Origin: Paenibacillus sp. G2S3
GTDB taxonomy: Bacteria; Bacillota; Bacilli; Paenibacillales; Paenibacillaceae
DNA: 64,000 bases
Reading direction: 5' to 3'
Assembly: GCF_030123105.1 (NCBI RefSeq)
Contig: NZ_CP126095.1
Location: forward strand, 248,001-312,000
How positions within the stretch are numbered: position 1 is the first letter of the stretch; the number at the start of each line of letters is the position of its first letter. A model generated the notes under the pieces. That model was given only the letters and a program-made list of their open reading frames with translations, ran no database searches and was not told the DNA's origin. Below are positions 52,416 to 61,416 of the stretch, one piece after another. The position numbers were made by a program, and so were the translations under genes.

Positions 52416-53325
52416 TAATAAGATTCTAGTGGATGTAAATAACCTGAAGAAACATTTCTCCAAAGGCAAGGATATATGGGGACGCGATACATCGGTGCTT
52501 AAGGCGGTTGATGGCGTAAGCTTTCAGATTCGTCAGGGGGAGACCTTTGGGTTGGTTGGAGAGTCGGGGAGTGGCAAGTCCACGGTTGGACGCTGCTTGC
52601 TGCGATTATATGACTATACAGACGGTGAAGTATCCTTTGACGGGCAGCCGCTGAGCAAGCTTGGAGAGAAGCAGCTTAAGCCTTTTCGCAGACGGATTCA
52701 ATCGATCTTTCAAGATCCATATTCCTCGCTGAATCCAAGTCTGAATGTTCTTGATTTGATTAGCGAGCCCATGAAAATCCACGGGATCCACGAAGGTGAC
52801 GAACGTGTAGAAGCTGTTGCGGCACTGCTGGAGAAGGTGGGTTTAAAAAGAGAGCATCTTTATCGCTTTCCCCATGAATTCAGCGGTGGGCAACGCCAGC
52901 GGATTTCGATCGCTCGAGCGTTATCTGTGAAGCCTGAATTTGTAGTATGCGATGAACCGATCTCAGCGCTGGATGTATCTGTTCAGGCTCAGGTAGTGAA
53001 TATGCTGGAGGATTTGCAGTCTGAATTCGGGTTGACCTACCTTTTTGTTGCGCATGATCTGTCGATGGTACGGCATATTTCGGACCGGATTGGCGTGATG
53101 TATGGCGGTCGTCTCGTAGAAGTAGCTGAAAGTGATGAACTGTACGAGAATCCTATTCATCCTTATACGAAGGCGTTGTTATCTTCCATTTTGGAGACGG
53201 ACCCTAAGCGTGCTAATCAGAGAATTATTTTAGACGGATATTCGCAAGAGTACGGCAGAGCTGAGACTTCTACACTACAGGAAGTAAGCCCGGGCCATTA
53301 TGTTGCTTATGATTTCACGGAATAA
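52408..53325 (+). CDS. Peptide ABC transporter ATPase, DppF/OppF type
   Basis: Second ATPase, 305 residues: Walker A GESGSGKST, signature FSGGQRQRI, Walker B FVVCDEPISALD, and YLFVAHDLSMV. The TTG at 52408 is chosen because GGGAG lies eight bases upstream and it overlaps the DppD stop; the frame opens at GTG 52387. The C-terminus is shorter in its oligopeptide-binding tail than many OppF proteins and lacks the Cys cluster. Completes a five-gene importer. Confidence 0.94.
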   Translation: MSNNKILVDVNNLKKHFSKGKDIWGRDTSVLKAVDGVSFQIRQGETFGLVGESGSGKSTVGRCLLRLYDYTDGEVSFDGQPLSKLGEKQLKPFRRRIQSIFQDPYSSLNPSLNVLDLISEPMKIHGIHEGDERVEAVAALLEKVGLKREHLYRFPHEFSGGQRQRISIARALSVKPEFVVCDEPISALDVSVQAQVVNMLEDLQSEFGLTYLFVAHDLSMVRHISDRIGVMYGGRLVEVAESDELYENPIHPYTKALLSSILETDPKRANQRIILDGYSQEYGRAETSTLQEVSPGHYVAYDFTE

Positions 53326-53359
53326 GTAGAATCTATATACAGGTATGGGAGGAATCGGG

Positions 53360-53809
53360 ATGTCAGAGAATTTGAACCGAGTGAAGTTATCCCAGTGGGA
53401 TGCTTTACTGGTAGAATCACTCCGCGCTTTGGGCTGGTCCAATGAGGATATTCTTCGTAAAGTGGCGGAGGGCGATTTGCCCGTTGATGAGAGTGAATAC
53501 GAATTTGATTATAAGCAGTTGGCCACTTTGCAAGCGGAGCAGCCAGAACTGTTCGAGCAAGCGGTGAAGACAGGCTATCAGATCAAGTACAACACGATTC
53601 GTGGCATTCGTAGCTGGATATGGGTTGCTCTTGGTAAAGAGGGAGAACTGGAGCTTGAAGAGGGTAAAGAAGCGGTAGAGGTGGCTTTGACTGTGGCTGA
53701 GAAGCAACGTCTGGCAGCTGTATTATCTTTTGGTTGGCAGATCGAAAGCGAGACGAAGTCAGCAGATGGTGATACTTCAGTCTACCGGATTGCCCCGATT
53801 GGACGCTAA
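53360..53809 (+). CDS. Unknown small soluble protein after the peptide importer
   Basis: Protein of 149 residues without signal peptide or membrane helix. It opens with a helical part that looks helix-turn-helix-like (WDALLVESLRALGWSNEDIL then RKVAEGDLPVDE) and is rich in Glu towards the middle. I do not recognise it. The ATG at 53360 follows TGGGAGG. It lies 34 bases after the OppF-type gene in the same direction and before the terminator, so it is probably the last gene of that operon. Function unknown. Confidence 0.7.
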   Translation: MSENLNRVKLSQWDALLVESLRALGWSNEDILRKVAEGDLPVDESEYEFDYKQLATLQAEQPELFEQAVKTGYQIKYNTIRGIRSWIWVALGKEGELELEEGKEAVEVALTVAEKQRLAAVLSFGWQIESETKSADGDTSVYRIAPIGR

Positions 53810-53827
53810 GCTGATTAACTACAAAAA

Positions 53828-53872
53828 AACGATTGTTGCGAGGGAGGACTCCCTGTGCACAATCGTTTTTTT
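53828..53872. terminator. Bidirectional terminator after the peptide importer operon
   Basis: AACGATTGT and ACAATCGTT form the outer stem, GGGAG and CTCCC an inner one, with A-run before and T-run after. It also serves the metallophosphoesterase gene on the other strand. Confidence 0.87.
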
Positions 53873-53881
53873 AGTGAAAAT

Positions 53882-54748
53882 TCAATATACGTTTACTGCT
53901 GTATAAGCAACCTCATATTGTGCAGCTTCAATCCAGGTTCCTGTCTTAAAGTCTCTGCCCCGGACAAGAACTTTATCTCTATACACTTCCACATAGAAGC
54001 CTTGGCTGCCTGTCTTATGCTTATCTTCATTTGTCCAAAGGTAGGCGACAGAAGCAGCATTAAACATCGTGGCGATCTCTCCATGGCCAGGGTACATAGT
54101 GTTGTCTACCTCTAGCTCCCAATGGGTGTGTCCAGTGAATAACAAGGTCTGGGGGTATCTCGCAAGAATCTCTTTTAATTCCTTATCTTGAGTAACACCA
54201 TACCAATCTTGTGATTCCAGCGATCCAGCTACTGTATCTTTAAGCGGTTGGTGCAGGAATAGAAAGATCGGTTGATCCGGTGAAGCTTGCTCCCCAAGCT
54301 TATGCTCCAGCCAATCAAGCTGCTTAGAGGAAAGATGACAGAATTTAGGCAATCCTTTTTCTGTACCTAGAAAAATAAAATGATAGCCATTAATCCAGTG
54401 ATCATGATAGGGTCCAGACATTCCAGTCTGTGACGTATACATCCCTAAGCGAGACTTCCAAATCCCGAGGCCTACATCATGATTACCTAAAGTGAAAGTA
54501 ATATCGGGTAAGTCAGCCTTATGTTGATTAATGATACGAAGCATTTCTTTATATTCAGCAGAAAACCCGTGGTTTGTGACATCACCGATATGCATAATCC
54601 CGCTGCTGCCTTCTCCATGTGCGGCTATATCACGGAGCGCCAGCTCAAAGTTAAGATTGTATTCATGATTTCGGTCAGCGGTAACATGCGTATCCGTGAT
54701 GATCTGAAAGGTAATAACAGGCTTCTCTTCAGGTGTGTTCGCACTCAT
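53882..54748 (-). CDS. Metallophosphoesterase (calcineurin-like)
   Basis: Cytoplasmic-type phosphoesterase of 288 residues with all metal-binding motifs in order: TDTHVT, IGDVTNHG, LGNHDVG, FLHQPL and TGHTHWE. No signal peptide. The substrate is open: family members hydrolyse phosphodiesters or nucleotides. Its position in a minus-strand group with a UgpB-like importer suggests a glycerophosphodiester or similar imported compound (inference). The ATG has AAGGGGG upstream. Confidence 0.87.
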   Translation of the reverse strand: MSANTPEEKPVITFQIITDTHVTADRNHEYNLNFELALRDIAAHGEGSSGIMHIGDVTNHGFSAEYKEMLRIINQHKADLPDITFTLGNHDVGLGIWKSRLGMYTSQTGMSGPYHDHWINGYHFIFLGTEKGLPKFCHLSSKQLDWLEHKLGEQASPDQPIFLFLHQPLKDTVAGSLESQDWYGVTQDKELKEILARYPQTLLFTGHTHWELEVDNTMYPGHGEIATMFNAASVAYLWTNEDKHKTGSQGFYVEVYRDKVLVRGRDFKTGTWIEAAQYEVAYTAVNVY

Positions 54749-54800
54749 GTTTAGGCATCCCCCTTCATCGTATGAATCTATGAAACACTCTTGCTGTTCA

Positions 54801-55142
54801 CTAGTGCGTCTTCCCGCTAATGTTCAGTCCTATGATCCCGGTTATGATAACGGCTATCCATAGTAGGGAGGACAGGGTTAGCTTTTCTTCGAAAAATAGG
54901 GCTCCTATGAAAGAAATGAGGATGATTCCCGCCCCTGACCATATCGCATAAGCAACGCCTACCTTAATAGAGGTGAGGGCATAATTCAGGGAGGTGAAGC
55001 TGGCTCCATAGAACAGGAACATGAGCACGGAAGGCCAGAGCTGAGTGAACCCCTGAGATATTTTCATCGAGATGGTCCCTGAGAGTTCGAACACAATAGC
55101 TAGCGTCAGAAACATCCATGCCCATATTCCTTCTATTTTCAC
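54801..55142 (-). CDS. SMR family multidrug/guanidinium-type efflux protein
   Basis: Small membrane protein of 113 residues with four helices, typical of the SMR family: AWMFLTLAIVFELSGTISMK carries the conserved Glu at the family position, and YAIWSGAGIILISFIGALFF the W-GAG motif. Exports organic cations by proton exchange as a dimer. Its start overlaps the stop of the HAD hydrolase gene by four bases. A guanidine riboswitch was not seen; the substrate remains open. Confidence 0.9.
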   Translation of the reverse strand: MKIEGIWAWMFLTLAIVFELSGTISMKISQGFTQLWPSVLMFLFYGASFTSLNYALTSIKVGVAYAIWSGAGIILISFIGALFFEEKLTLSSLLWIAVIITGIIGLNISGKTH

Positions 55143-55927
55143 AGGGAAGTAACCTCAATGCTGAGCTCAGCATAAGATCGCACAATGAGATCTGCATCCG
55201 GGAGAATATGAGACGAAGCAATACTGTCTTCATTTTCAGTGATTCCTATAGCTACCTGTACGCCCGCTGCTTTAGCCATTCGCATATCCCCATTAGTATC
55301 GCCGATAACTGCTGTGTGCGCGGGGTCTACAGCCAATCTTTCGCAGGCAAGCTGCACCATGTCGGGAAAAGGTTTACCCTGATCCACAAGGTCTGTTCCA
55401 ATTACCTCGGAGAAATAATGCCGTATGCCGAGCCATTGGAGATGTTTCTCTGCGGCATCTGTTTCATCTGCGGTCACCACAGCGAGAGGGATGCCTGCAC
55501 GCATACACTCATCAAGAAAACGATGAACACCTGGAAGTGAGTGAACGGGGCGTTTCTCTTCCAACATAACATCCGCTTCCAGACGACACTGATGGACAAG
55601 CTCCATAGACTCAGCCCAAGATAAACCTTGCAGATAAGCCTGCCATGACAGGATGGCATAAAGATCACTCATAGTCCCCATAGCGAGCGGTCCGTTGCGA
55701 TCATAATCGGTAATGCTTCCTTGGGCATTGTGTATAGTTCCCATTAATGTAGGGAGCTGTTCTTCTGGAATCTGTAGTCCTCTTTGCTTCATATCCTTCG
55801 TGAATCGCTCTAAAAAACATTCGCCCCAGCTGCCCCAGAGGGATACGAACTGGAGCAGCGTACCATCCTTGTCGAATAGAATAGCTGCTACAGCGTATCT
55901 GCCTTGTGGCGTGATGAGCTCAGACAT
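55139..55927 (-). CDS. HAD-superfamily phosphatase
   Basis: Phosphatase of 262 residues. Motif I is FDKDGTLL with the nucleophile Asp, motif II VVTADETDAA, motif III near DLVDQGKPFPD, and motif IV VIGDTNGDMRMAKAAG. It resembles phosphoglycolate-phosphatase-like proteins, whose substrates vary. The ATG at 55927 is preferred; the frame opens at GTG 55936. It lies between the binding-protein gene and the efflux gene, so it may process an imported phosphorylated compound (inference). Confidence 0.87.
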   Translation of the reverse strand: MSELITPQGRYAVAAILFDKDGTLLQFVSLWGSWGECFLERFTKDMKQRGLQIPEEQLPTLMGTIHNAQGSITDYDRNGPLAMGTMSDLYAILSWQAYLQGLSWAESMELVHQCRLEADVMLEEKRPVHSLPGVHRFLDECMRAGIPLAVVTADETDAAEKHLQWLGIRHYFSEVIGTDLVDQGKPFPDMVQLACERLAVDPAHTAVIGDTNGDMRMAKAAGVQVAIGITENEDSIASSHILPDADLIVRSYAELSIEVTSL

Positions 55928-55942
55928 GAACTCCACCGCCCT

Positions 55943-57289
55943 TTATTTTAATTTATCAAGCGCTGCTTGCGCCGTTTCCTGTGCTTCCTTAAGTGCCTGT
56001 GCTGCAGGAATATTCTCAATTTGCACCTTATCAGCGGCGATTTTCAGCGCATCGTTGATTTTGCCGCCAGTTGGGTCTTGGAATGGTGCAGAACCGTGAG
56101 ATGCTTGCATCAACGGAACCTTTATCTGTGGATTGCTTTCACTGAATGACACAAACGCCGGATCTTGCAATGCGGATTGGCGCACCGAAATATATCCAGT
56201 ATTAATGGACCAGAAGGCTGTGTTCTCAGCATTTGTGAAGTAGGTTAGCCATTTCATAGCCGCTTGTTTCTCACTGTCGCTAGCTTTAGATAGAATGCCG
56301 GCCATCAGTGCTTGGGCTACGGGTTTACCTTCGCCAATCCCTGCCCAGCCTGGCTGTTCCATGGCAGAAACAATGCTAAAGTCGAGGTCACCCTGATCAC
56401 CACTGGAGCCGGTGTAGCCTGCGGATTGGCCCTTCATTACATCATCAATTGTCTTGTACCAATACTCCCAGCCTTGACCTCCGGAATGAATCCGCATGAT
56501 CTTATCTTCGTGAATCCACTTGCGGAACAAATCCCAGGTTTCAATCCACTCTTTAGAGTCAATCATGACTTGTTTGCCATCCTCGCTAAGAATAGTGCCT
56601 CCTTTGCTGAGCACGGCATCAATCATGTTCCCTGAACCCCACATAGGCTCCCAACCGAAGAAGGTGGTTTTGCCGCCGTCTTTCACGGTCATTTTCGCAG
56701 CTGCGGCAGCTAGGTCTTCCCAAGTCTTTAGCGTGCTCGCATCAATGCCGTTTTTCTCAAAAGCATCTTTGCGGTAGTACATAATCTGCGTTGTTCCATA
56801 CATCGGCAGGAAGTATTGCTTGCCATCAACCTGGCCCTGATTTAGAAAGGTTTGGACAAAATCCTCTTTATTAAAATCTGGCTGCAATGCCATAAGCTCA
56901 TCTATCGGAGCGAAATATCCTTTGCGGGCCCAATCTATATTTGAGGAGAGAGCAGCAGCAGGCACTTTTCCTGTAGCAATCGCCGCTTGCAGCTTCTGCT
57001 CGGTTTCAGTGTAGTCTGCCTGCGCGATACCTTTGACAATGACCTCTTGCTGAGAGGCATTAAATTTCTGAATCAGTGCCTCCATATTCTCACCAAGCTT
57101 ACCGCCGAGACCATACCAGAACTCAATCGTTACCGGTGCATTTTGTGTAGGCGCAGCCTCTGCGGAGGGGGAGGAAGAAGCTCCATTTCCCGCTGTAACA
57201 TTACCTATACTCGCATTTCCTCCACAAGCTGTTAACATTGTAAATCCGGCAACCAAAGATAGGGCGGACAGTCTCTTCAATACGTTCAT
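55943..57289 (-). CDS. ABC transporter binding lipoprotein, UgpB-like
   Basis: CUT1-type solute-binding protein of about 448 residues. The lipobox is MLTACGG, followed by a Ser/Ala/Pro-rich linker. The start of the mature domain, VTIEFWYGLGGKLGENMEAL, and the tail region with INTGYISVRQSA resemble UgpB, the sn-glycerol-3-phosphate binding protein, but specificity is not proved. Three ATG codons follow GAGGAG; the third (57289) has the best spacing. Operon order is permease, permease, this gene, HAD phosphatase, SMR. Confidence 0.85.
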   Translation of the reverse strand: MNVLKRLSALSLVAGFTMLTACGGNASIGNVTAGNGASSSPSAEAAPTQNAPVTIEFWYGLGGKLGENMEALIQKFNASQQEVIVKGIAQADYTETEQKLQAAIATGKVPAAALSSNIDWARKGYFAPIDELMALQPDFNKEDFVQTFLNQGQVDGKQYFLPMYGTTQIMYYRKDAFEKNGIDASTLKTWEDLAAAAAKMTVKDGGKTTFFGWEPMWGSGNMIDAVLSKGGTILSEDGKQVMIDSKEWIETWDLFRKWIHEDKIMRIHSGGQGWEYWYKTIDDVMKGQSAGYTGSSGDQGDLDFSIVSAMEQPGWAGIGEGKPVAQALMAGILSKASDSEKQAAMKWLTYFTNAENTAFWSINTGYISVRQSALQDPAFVSFSESNPQIKVPLMQASHGSAPFQDPTGGKINDALKIAADKVQIENIPAAQALKEAQETAQAALDKLK

Positions 57290-57323
57290 CATCATTCTCC
57301 TCTTATTAAATAGAATAGTTAGC

Positions 57324-58169
57324 TTATCCTTTGCTGGAACCAGCGGTCATGTTGACGCTTTGCATGATCGTTTTCTGAGCTAGTAGAAATACCAGCAGCA
57401 ACGGGGCGATGGTGAATGCGCTAGCGGCCATGATCAGCGGCCATTTCAATCCGTAAGCACCTCCTTGAGTGAAGAAACTACGCAGACCGGCCGAGACCAG
57501 CTGTAGATTAGGGTCTTTGGTGATGAGCATCGGCCAGAAATAGTTATTGTACTGATCAATGAAGGTGATCAGGGCTAGCACAGCAAAGGAAGAACGTGTA
57601 ATGGGGACAAGAATGGTCCAGAGAATCCGCATATGCGAGGAGCCATCCACTTCTCCAGCCTCCACCAGCTCATGAGGAACCTGAAGGAAAGCTTGCCGAA
57701 TTAGAAAGATCGAGAAGACACTTACACAGTTAGATAGAATCAACCCGGCATATGAATCCAGTAGGTGAAACTGGGACAATACCAGATATCCGGGAAGATA
57801 AACGGCGGTGGCAGGGACCATATAGCCGAAAAGAATAACACCTGAGAACAGCCCTCTGAAGCGAAATTTCATATGCGTAAGCGCATAGGCCATCATCCCG
57901 GAGTTTATCACCTGCAAAATAACAATCGCCACGGCGACAAATACGCTATTGCCCATATATCTGAAGAAAGGGGCTTCGTGCCAGGCGGCTGAAAAGTTAC
58001 TCCACAGTGGCTCTTTAGGCCAGATCGTGGGCGGAGACTGCCAGATTTCATCATTGGTTTTTAAGGCACTGGTGATCATCCAATAGAAGGGGAAGGCCAT
58101 GATCATTGCAATAGCTGCAAAAAATAAATGGCGGGCCAGTTTGCCCACTCGAACGGTCGTTGCATTCAT
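57324..58169 (-). CDS. ABC transporter permease, UgpE/MalG type
   Basis: Membrane subunit of 281 residues. The EAA loop reads VPHELVEAGEVDGSSH then LVPITRSSF. The N-terminus AMIMAFPFYWMITSALK and the C-terminal KTIMQSVNMTAGSSKG are typical of UgpE-like permeases. It lies 24 bases downstream of the UgpA-type gene and 35 bases before the binding protein. Confidence 0.9.
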   Translation of the reverse strand: MNATTVRVGKLARHLFFAAIAMIMAFPFYWMITSALKTNDEIWQSPPTIWPKEPLWSNFSAAWHEAPFFRYMGNSVFVAVAIVILQVINSGMMAYALTHMKFRFRGLFSGVILFGYMVPATAVYLPGYLVLSQFHLLDSYAGLILSNCVSVFSIFLIRQAFLQVPHELVEAGEVDGSSHMRILWTILVPITRSSFAVLALITFIDQYNNYFWPMLITKDPNLQLVSAGLRSFFTQGGAYGLKWPLIMAASAFTIAPLLLVFLLAQKTIMQSVNMTAGSSKG

Positions 58170-58193
58170 CAGTCGTTCTCCTTTACAGCGTAG

Positions 58194-59099
58194 TTATTGA
58201 TAATGAGTTGTCCGTTTACTAACCTCTAGTGAGACTACGGAGAGCAGCATACATATAAATACCAGAACCATTGCGACGCTAGAGGCTTCTCCAATCTGAA
58301 AGGCTTCAAAGGCAGACTGATAATACATATAGAGCAAGGTACGTGTTGATCCCGACGGTCCACCTTGTGTAAGTACGTTAATCTGGTCGTATGCCTGTAA
58401 CGCACCGATGATTTGTACGATGAACAGAAACAGTGTCGTCGGCGAGATTAGCGGTAAAGTAATACGGCTGAATTTTTGCACAGCATTTGCTCCATCCAGT
58501 TCAGCGGCTTCCAACAGATCGGTAGGGACATTGCGTAGTGCCACCAAATAAAAAATCATCGCCCAGCCTACCGATTTCCATATCGTCACGAGCAGAACGC
58601 CGAGCAGTGCCCATTTAGGATCTTGAAGCCAGCCGATTTTTTCTAGACCTAATAGATCAAGTACAGTATTGGCAAGGCCGATTTCAGGTTCATAAATCCA
58701 GGACCAGACAATGGAGACCGCCACGGTCGGCGTGACCCAAGGGGAGAAAAGCAGTACCTGATAGAGAGTAGAGCCTTTCAGCTTCCCGTTCATCAGGAGT
58801 GCTAGTCCAAGTCCGATCAGAATAACGGGCAGTACACTTCCCGCACAGAATAACAAAGTTACTCTTAGTGCTTTATAGAAAGCGGGATTGCTGAACAGAT
58901 CCAGATAGTTGGTTAGTCCGACAAAGGTTTTCTCGGGGCTCATGAAGTCCCATTCGGTAAAGCTGAGATAAAACACATAAAGTAATGGCGCAAGCCAAAA
59001 TACAACGAATGGAATCATTGCCGGCAAGGTGAAGAGCACCGGTTTCAACTCACCTATAAATCTCGAGCGTTTCATTTTTCTGTCGATACCCCATTCCAT
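58194..59099 (-). CDS. ABC transporter permease, UgpA/MalF type
   Basis: First gene of the minus-strand importer operon, 301 residues. The segment FTLPAMIPFVVFWLAPLLYV with YLSFTEWDFM is a typical UgpA-like opening; the EAA loop is TDLLEAAELDGANA then LPLISPTT. The ATG at 59099 has only a weak ribosome binding site (AGAAG), and M9 at 59075 is an alternative. A promoter TTGAAC with TTATAC lies about 25-55 bases upstream (separate finding). Divergent from the GbsR-type regulator gene. Confidence 0.88.
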   Translation of the reverse strand: MEWGIDRKMKRSRFIGELKPVLFTLPAMIPFVVFWLAPLLYVFYLSFTEWDFMSPEKTFVGLTNYLDLFSNPAFYKALRVTLLFCAGSVLPVILIGLGLALLMNGKLKGSTLYQVLLFSPWVTPTVAVSIVWSWIYEPEIGLANTVLDLLGLEKIGWLQDPKWALLGVLLVTIWKSVGWAMIFYLVALRNVPTDLLEAAELDGANAVQKFSRITLPLISPTTLFLFIVQIIGALQAYDQINVLTQGGPSGSTRTLLYMYYQSAFEAFQIGEASSVAMVLVFICMLLSVVSLEVSKRTTHYQ

Positions 59100-59242
59100 C
59101 TTCTGTTTTTTGCGGTATAATTCTGAGGAAAGCTCCTCCGTTCAAAAAAAATTGTACACTCATCGAGCAGCTGCGTGGTCAAGTGGGCGTAAAGATCGAT
59201 GCGAGATTATGTAAAAATTTAAGAGATTAGCGAAAGTAGTTG

Positions 59243-59260
59243 CTATTTTGTGTAAAATAG
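59243..59260. promoter_or_regulatory. Palindrome upstream of the GbsR-type gene
   Basis: CTATTTT and AAAATAG form perfect seven-base arms around GTGT, 34 bases upstream of the regulator start codon. It could be an autoregulatory or shared operator. Confidence 0.5.
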
Positions 59261-59268
59261 AAGGATAG

Positions 59269-59282
59269 ATTCTAAGTAGAAT
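59269..59282. promoter_or_regulatory. Second palindrome upstream of the GbsR-type gene
   Basis: ATTCTA and TAGAAT form perfect six-base arms around AG, 12 bases before the start codon, overlapping the leader. Confidence 0.4.
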
Positions 59283-59294
59283 GAAGGTGCAGCT

Positions 59295-59852
59295 ATGAAA
59301 CAGGTAGCCTTTGGTGAAGAGAATAGAGACTTATCTCCACGCGAGCAGCTGCTGCGTCCGATGATTGATGCGATTGCTCAGACGATGGACTTATATGGTG
59401 CCAATTACTCATTCGGACAGCTGTATGGCATTATGTTCTTTGAAGACCGACCGATGACGCTTGAAGAAATGAAGAATGTGATGAATATGAGCAAGAGTAA
59501 TATGAGCTATGGGGTTCGTTCTTTGATGGCTTCCAGGATGGTGACCAAGCTGGAGGAGAAGCGGGAGCGAAAGGATCTGTATGCAGTTGAAACAGATTTC
59601 TTTCAGACCTTCAAGAACTTTTTTGGAATGAAGCTGCAACGGGAGATTGATGTCATGAGGCAAGCCTTGGATGTTGTTATTCCTGAGCTGGAGAGATTGG
59701 TTCAAGCCGTGGATACACCTGAGGAGGAGCGGCAATTCTGCCTGAAGGATCTGGAGAAGCTGGAGCATGCCATTCAATATTATGATTGGCTGCAGCAGTT
59801 TGTGGACGAGCTAGGGGAAGAAAATTACTTTGTAGACAAGAGAAGGTCCTAG
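59295..59852 (+). CDS. GbsR/MarR-family regulator
   Basis: Regulator of 185 residues in the GbsR/OpcR group: a winged-helix DNA-binding region near residues 40-100 (MTLEEMKNVMNMSKSNMSYG then VRSLMASRMVTKLEEKRERK) and a C-terminal helical part. In bacilli such proteins sense choline or betaine aldehyde and repress uptake and glycine-betaine synthesis genes (family knowledge). Here it is divergent from a UgpABE-like importer with two phosphatase genes, so it may sense a choline- or glycerol-phosphate compound (inference). AAGGTG precedes the ATG. Confidence 0.85.
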   Translation: MKQVAFGEENRDLSPREQLLRPMIDAIAQTMDLYGANYSFGQLYGIMFFEDRPMTLEEMKNVMNMSKSNMSYGVRSLMASRMVTKLEEKRERKDLYAVETDFFQTFKNFFGMKLQREIDVMRQALDVVIPELERLVQAVDTPEEERQFCLKDLEKLEHAIQYYDWLQQFVDELGEENYFVDKRRS

Positions 59853-59905
59853 ACCGTCTACAATTACACATAGATGTACATAATTATAGATAGCTCTCCA
59901 TTTGA

Positions 59906-59957
59906 AGGAGGTGTTCCTTAAGCCAGTTCAGGCTTAGGGTTCGCCTCCTATTTTTAT
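59906..59957 (+). terminator. Terminator of the GbsR-type gene
   Basis: A hairpin built from AGGAGG/CCTCCT outer and TAAGCC/GGCTTA inner stems, ending in TATTTTT. Confidence 0.75.
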
Positions 59958-60062
59958 GATAAGAAACAAAATTAAGAAGAAAATGTAACCAAAAGTAGGT
60001 GGAACTGTCACCAAATATATAGTTACATAGTGAATAAAAGATCTTTTAAGGAGATTCAGAGA

Positions 60063-61256
60063 TTGCATACGAAAAAATATATGATACTTTTAGTCATTGT
60101 TCTGCTAATAAGTCTTGCTGCTATTTTCAACAATCAACACGAGTCTTCTGCAGTTACTATAGATGTGAACGGCCAAATCATTAAGACAGTAGCTACATAT
60201 CCGGGCTCGCCTGATGAGCTAATGATTCCCAAGGCGGCTGCAGAGCAGGCCCTTAATATGCATATCGGCTGGCAGAAGCAGGGGCCACTTCCGAAAGGTA
60301 TTTATTATAGAGATCATGTAGCTGTGCTGATGTACCATCATCTTTCAGAGAAGCCAATGCCGCAGTTTCCTTGGATCTTATCTGCCGATCGGTTTGATGA
60401 TCAAATGAACCTGCTGAAGCAGGAAGGGTTTCATGTGATTACGATGGAGCAATATCGAGAATTTATGCTGAATGGTGGCGCGGTTCCAGACAATGCGGTG
60501 CTGCTGACTTTTGATGATGGCTATGAGAGCTTTTATGAGTTGGCCTTTCCGATCCTGAAAAAATATGGCTATACGGCAGTGAATTTCGTTATCGTATCTA
60601 CGATTGATCATCCAGATCCGAATAGTGTGCCGAAACTCAACTGGGAGCAGATGCGGGAAATGAAGCGGGACGGGATGGGATTCTATAGTCATACGTACGA
60701 TTTACACCATTATGGTATCGTGGATGCTGAGGGTGGGGAGCGTCCAGCTGCCAGTGCCTTGTTATATATCGACGATGAGAACAGAAACGAAATGAATACG
60801 GAGTACTACAACAGAGTTACTCGTGATTTGGCCAAGGCGGAGCAAAGGCTGAAGGAAGAGCTGGGGAATACTGACTCAGCGATTGCTTTTCCTTATGGAT
60901 CATATAATGACCGATTGCTTTCCGCATGTGATTCACTTGGAATTCCGCTGACATTTAAAATCCAGGATGGGATCAATGCGAGAACAGACCGGAACGCCTC
61001 CCGAATTAACGGGGGAAGTCAGAATCTAACTGCAGTCCAAACTCTTGAGCAGGTCAAACATATAGATTCGCCCATGGAATTAACCCTGAATAATCAAAGA
61101 GTAGCTCTGATAGGAAGTGCACCCGAAATGAGGAAAGGGACCTTGATGGTTCCGTTTATGCAATTATGCAAGGATCTACATATTGATCTCAATTACGATC
61201 AGAAGAGTCGAATCGTTAAGTTAAATGCACACAACGGGGGGCTCGTGAAAGACTAA
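60063..61256 (+). CDS. Polysaccharide deacetylase (NodB-like), membrane-anchored
   Basis: Protein of 397 residues with an N-terminal membrane anchor (YMILLVIVLLISLAAIF) and an extracellular part. A NodB-type deacetylase domain contains the metal-binding LLTFDDGYESF and the histidine-bearing FYSHTYDLHHYG and FPYGSYND. The last 60 residues resemble the copper amine oxidase N-terminal (stalk) domain seen in many Paenibacillus exported proteins. It probably removes acetyl groups from cell-wall or surface glycans. The TTG at 60063 is preferred because AAGGAG lies nine bases upstream; the frame opens at GTG 60030. Confidence 0.87.
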   Translation: MHTKKYMILLVIVLLISLAAIFNNQHESSAVTIDVNGQIIKTVATYPGSPDELMIPKAAAEQALNMHIGWQKQGPLPKGIYYRDHVAVLMYHHLSEKPMPQFPWILSADRFDDQMNLLKQEGFHVITMEQYREFMLNGGAVPDNAVLLTFDDGYESFYELAFPILKKYGYTAVNFVIVSTIDHPDPNSVPKLNWEQMREMKRDGMGFYSHTYDLHHYGIVDAEGGERPAASALLYIDDENRNEMNTEYYNRVTRDLAKAEQRLKEELGNTDSAIAFPYGSYNDRLLSACDSLGIPLTFKIQDGINARTDRNASRINGGSQNLTAVQTLEQVKHIDSPMELTLNNQRVALIGSAPEMRKGTLMVPFMQLCKDLHIDLNYDQKSRIVKLNAHNGGLVKD

Positions 61257-61416
61257 GGAAATCTATGGAATGGATATCATCTTTCCCTATGTTCATTAGG
61301 AGTTTACAAAAAGTGAGAAATTTCGCTAATTTGGGCGAATCACTAGTTGCTATAAGTGAATTCCTTACTGTAGACTATAAATAGAGTACTAATTGGTAGG
61401 CGAATGGAGAGAACAG

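Noticed and set aside
54801..55142. Guanidine (ykkC-type) riboswitch for the SMR gene
   Set aside because: The gene overlaps the upstream HAD gene, leaving no room for an aptamer, and no motif is visible.
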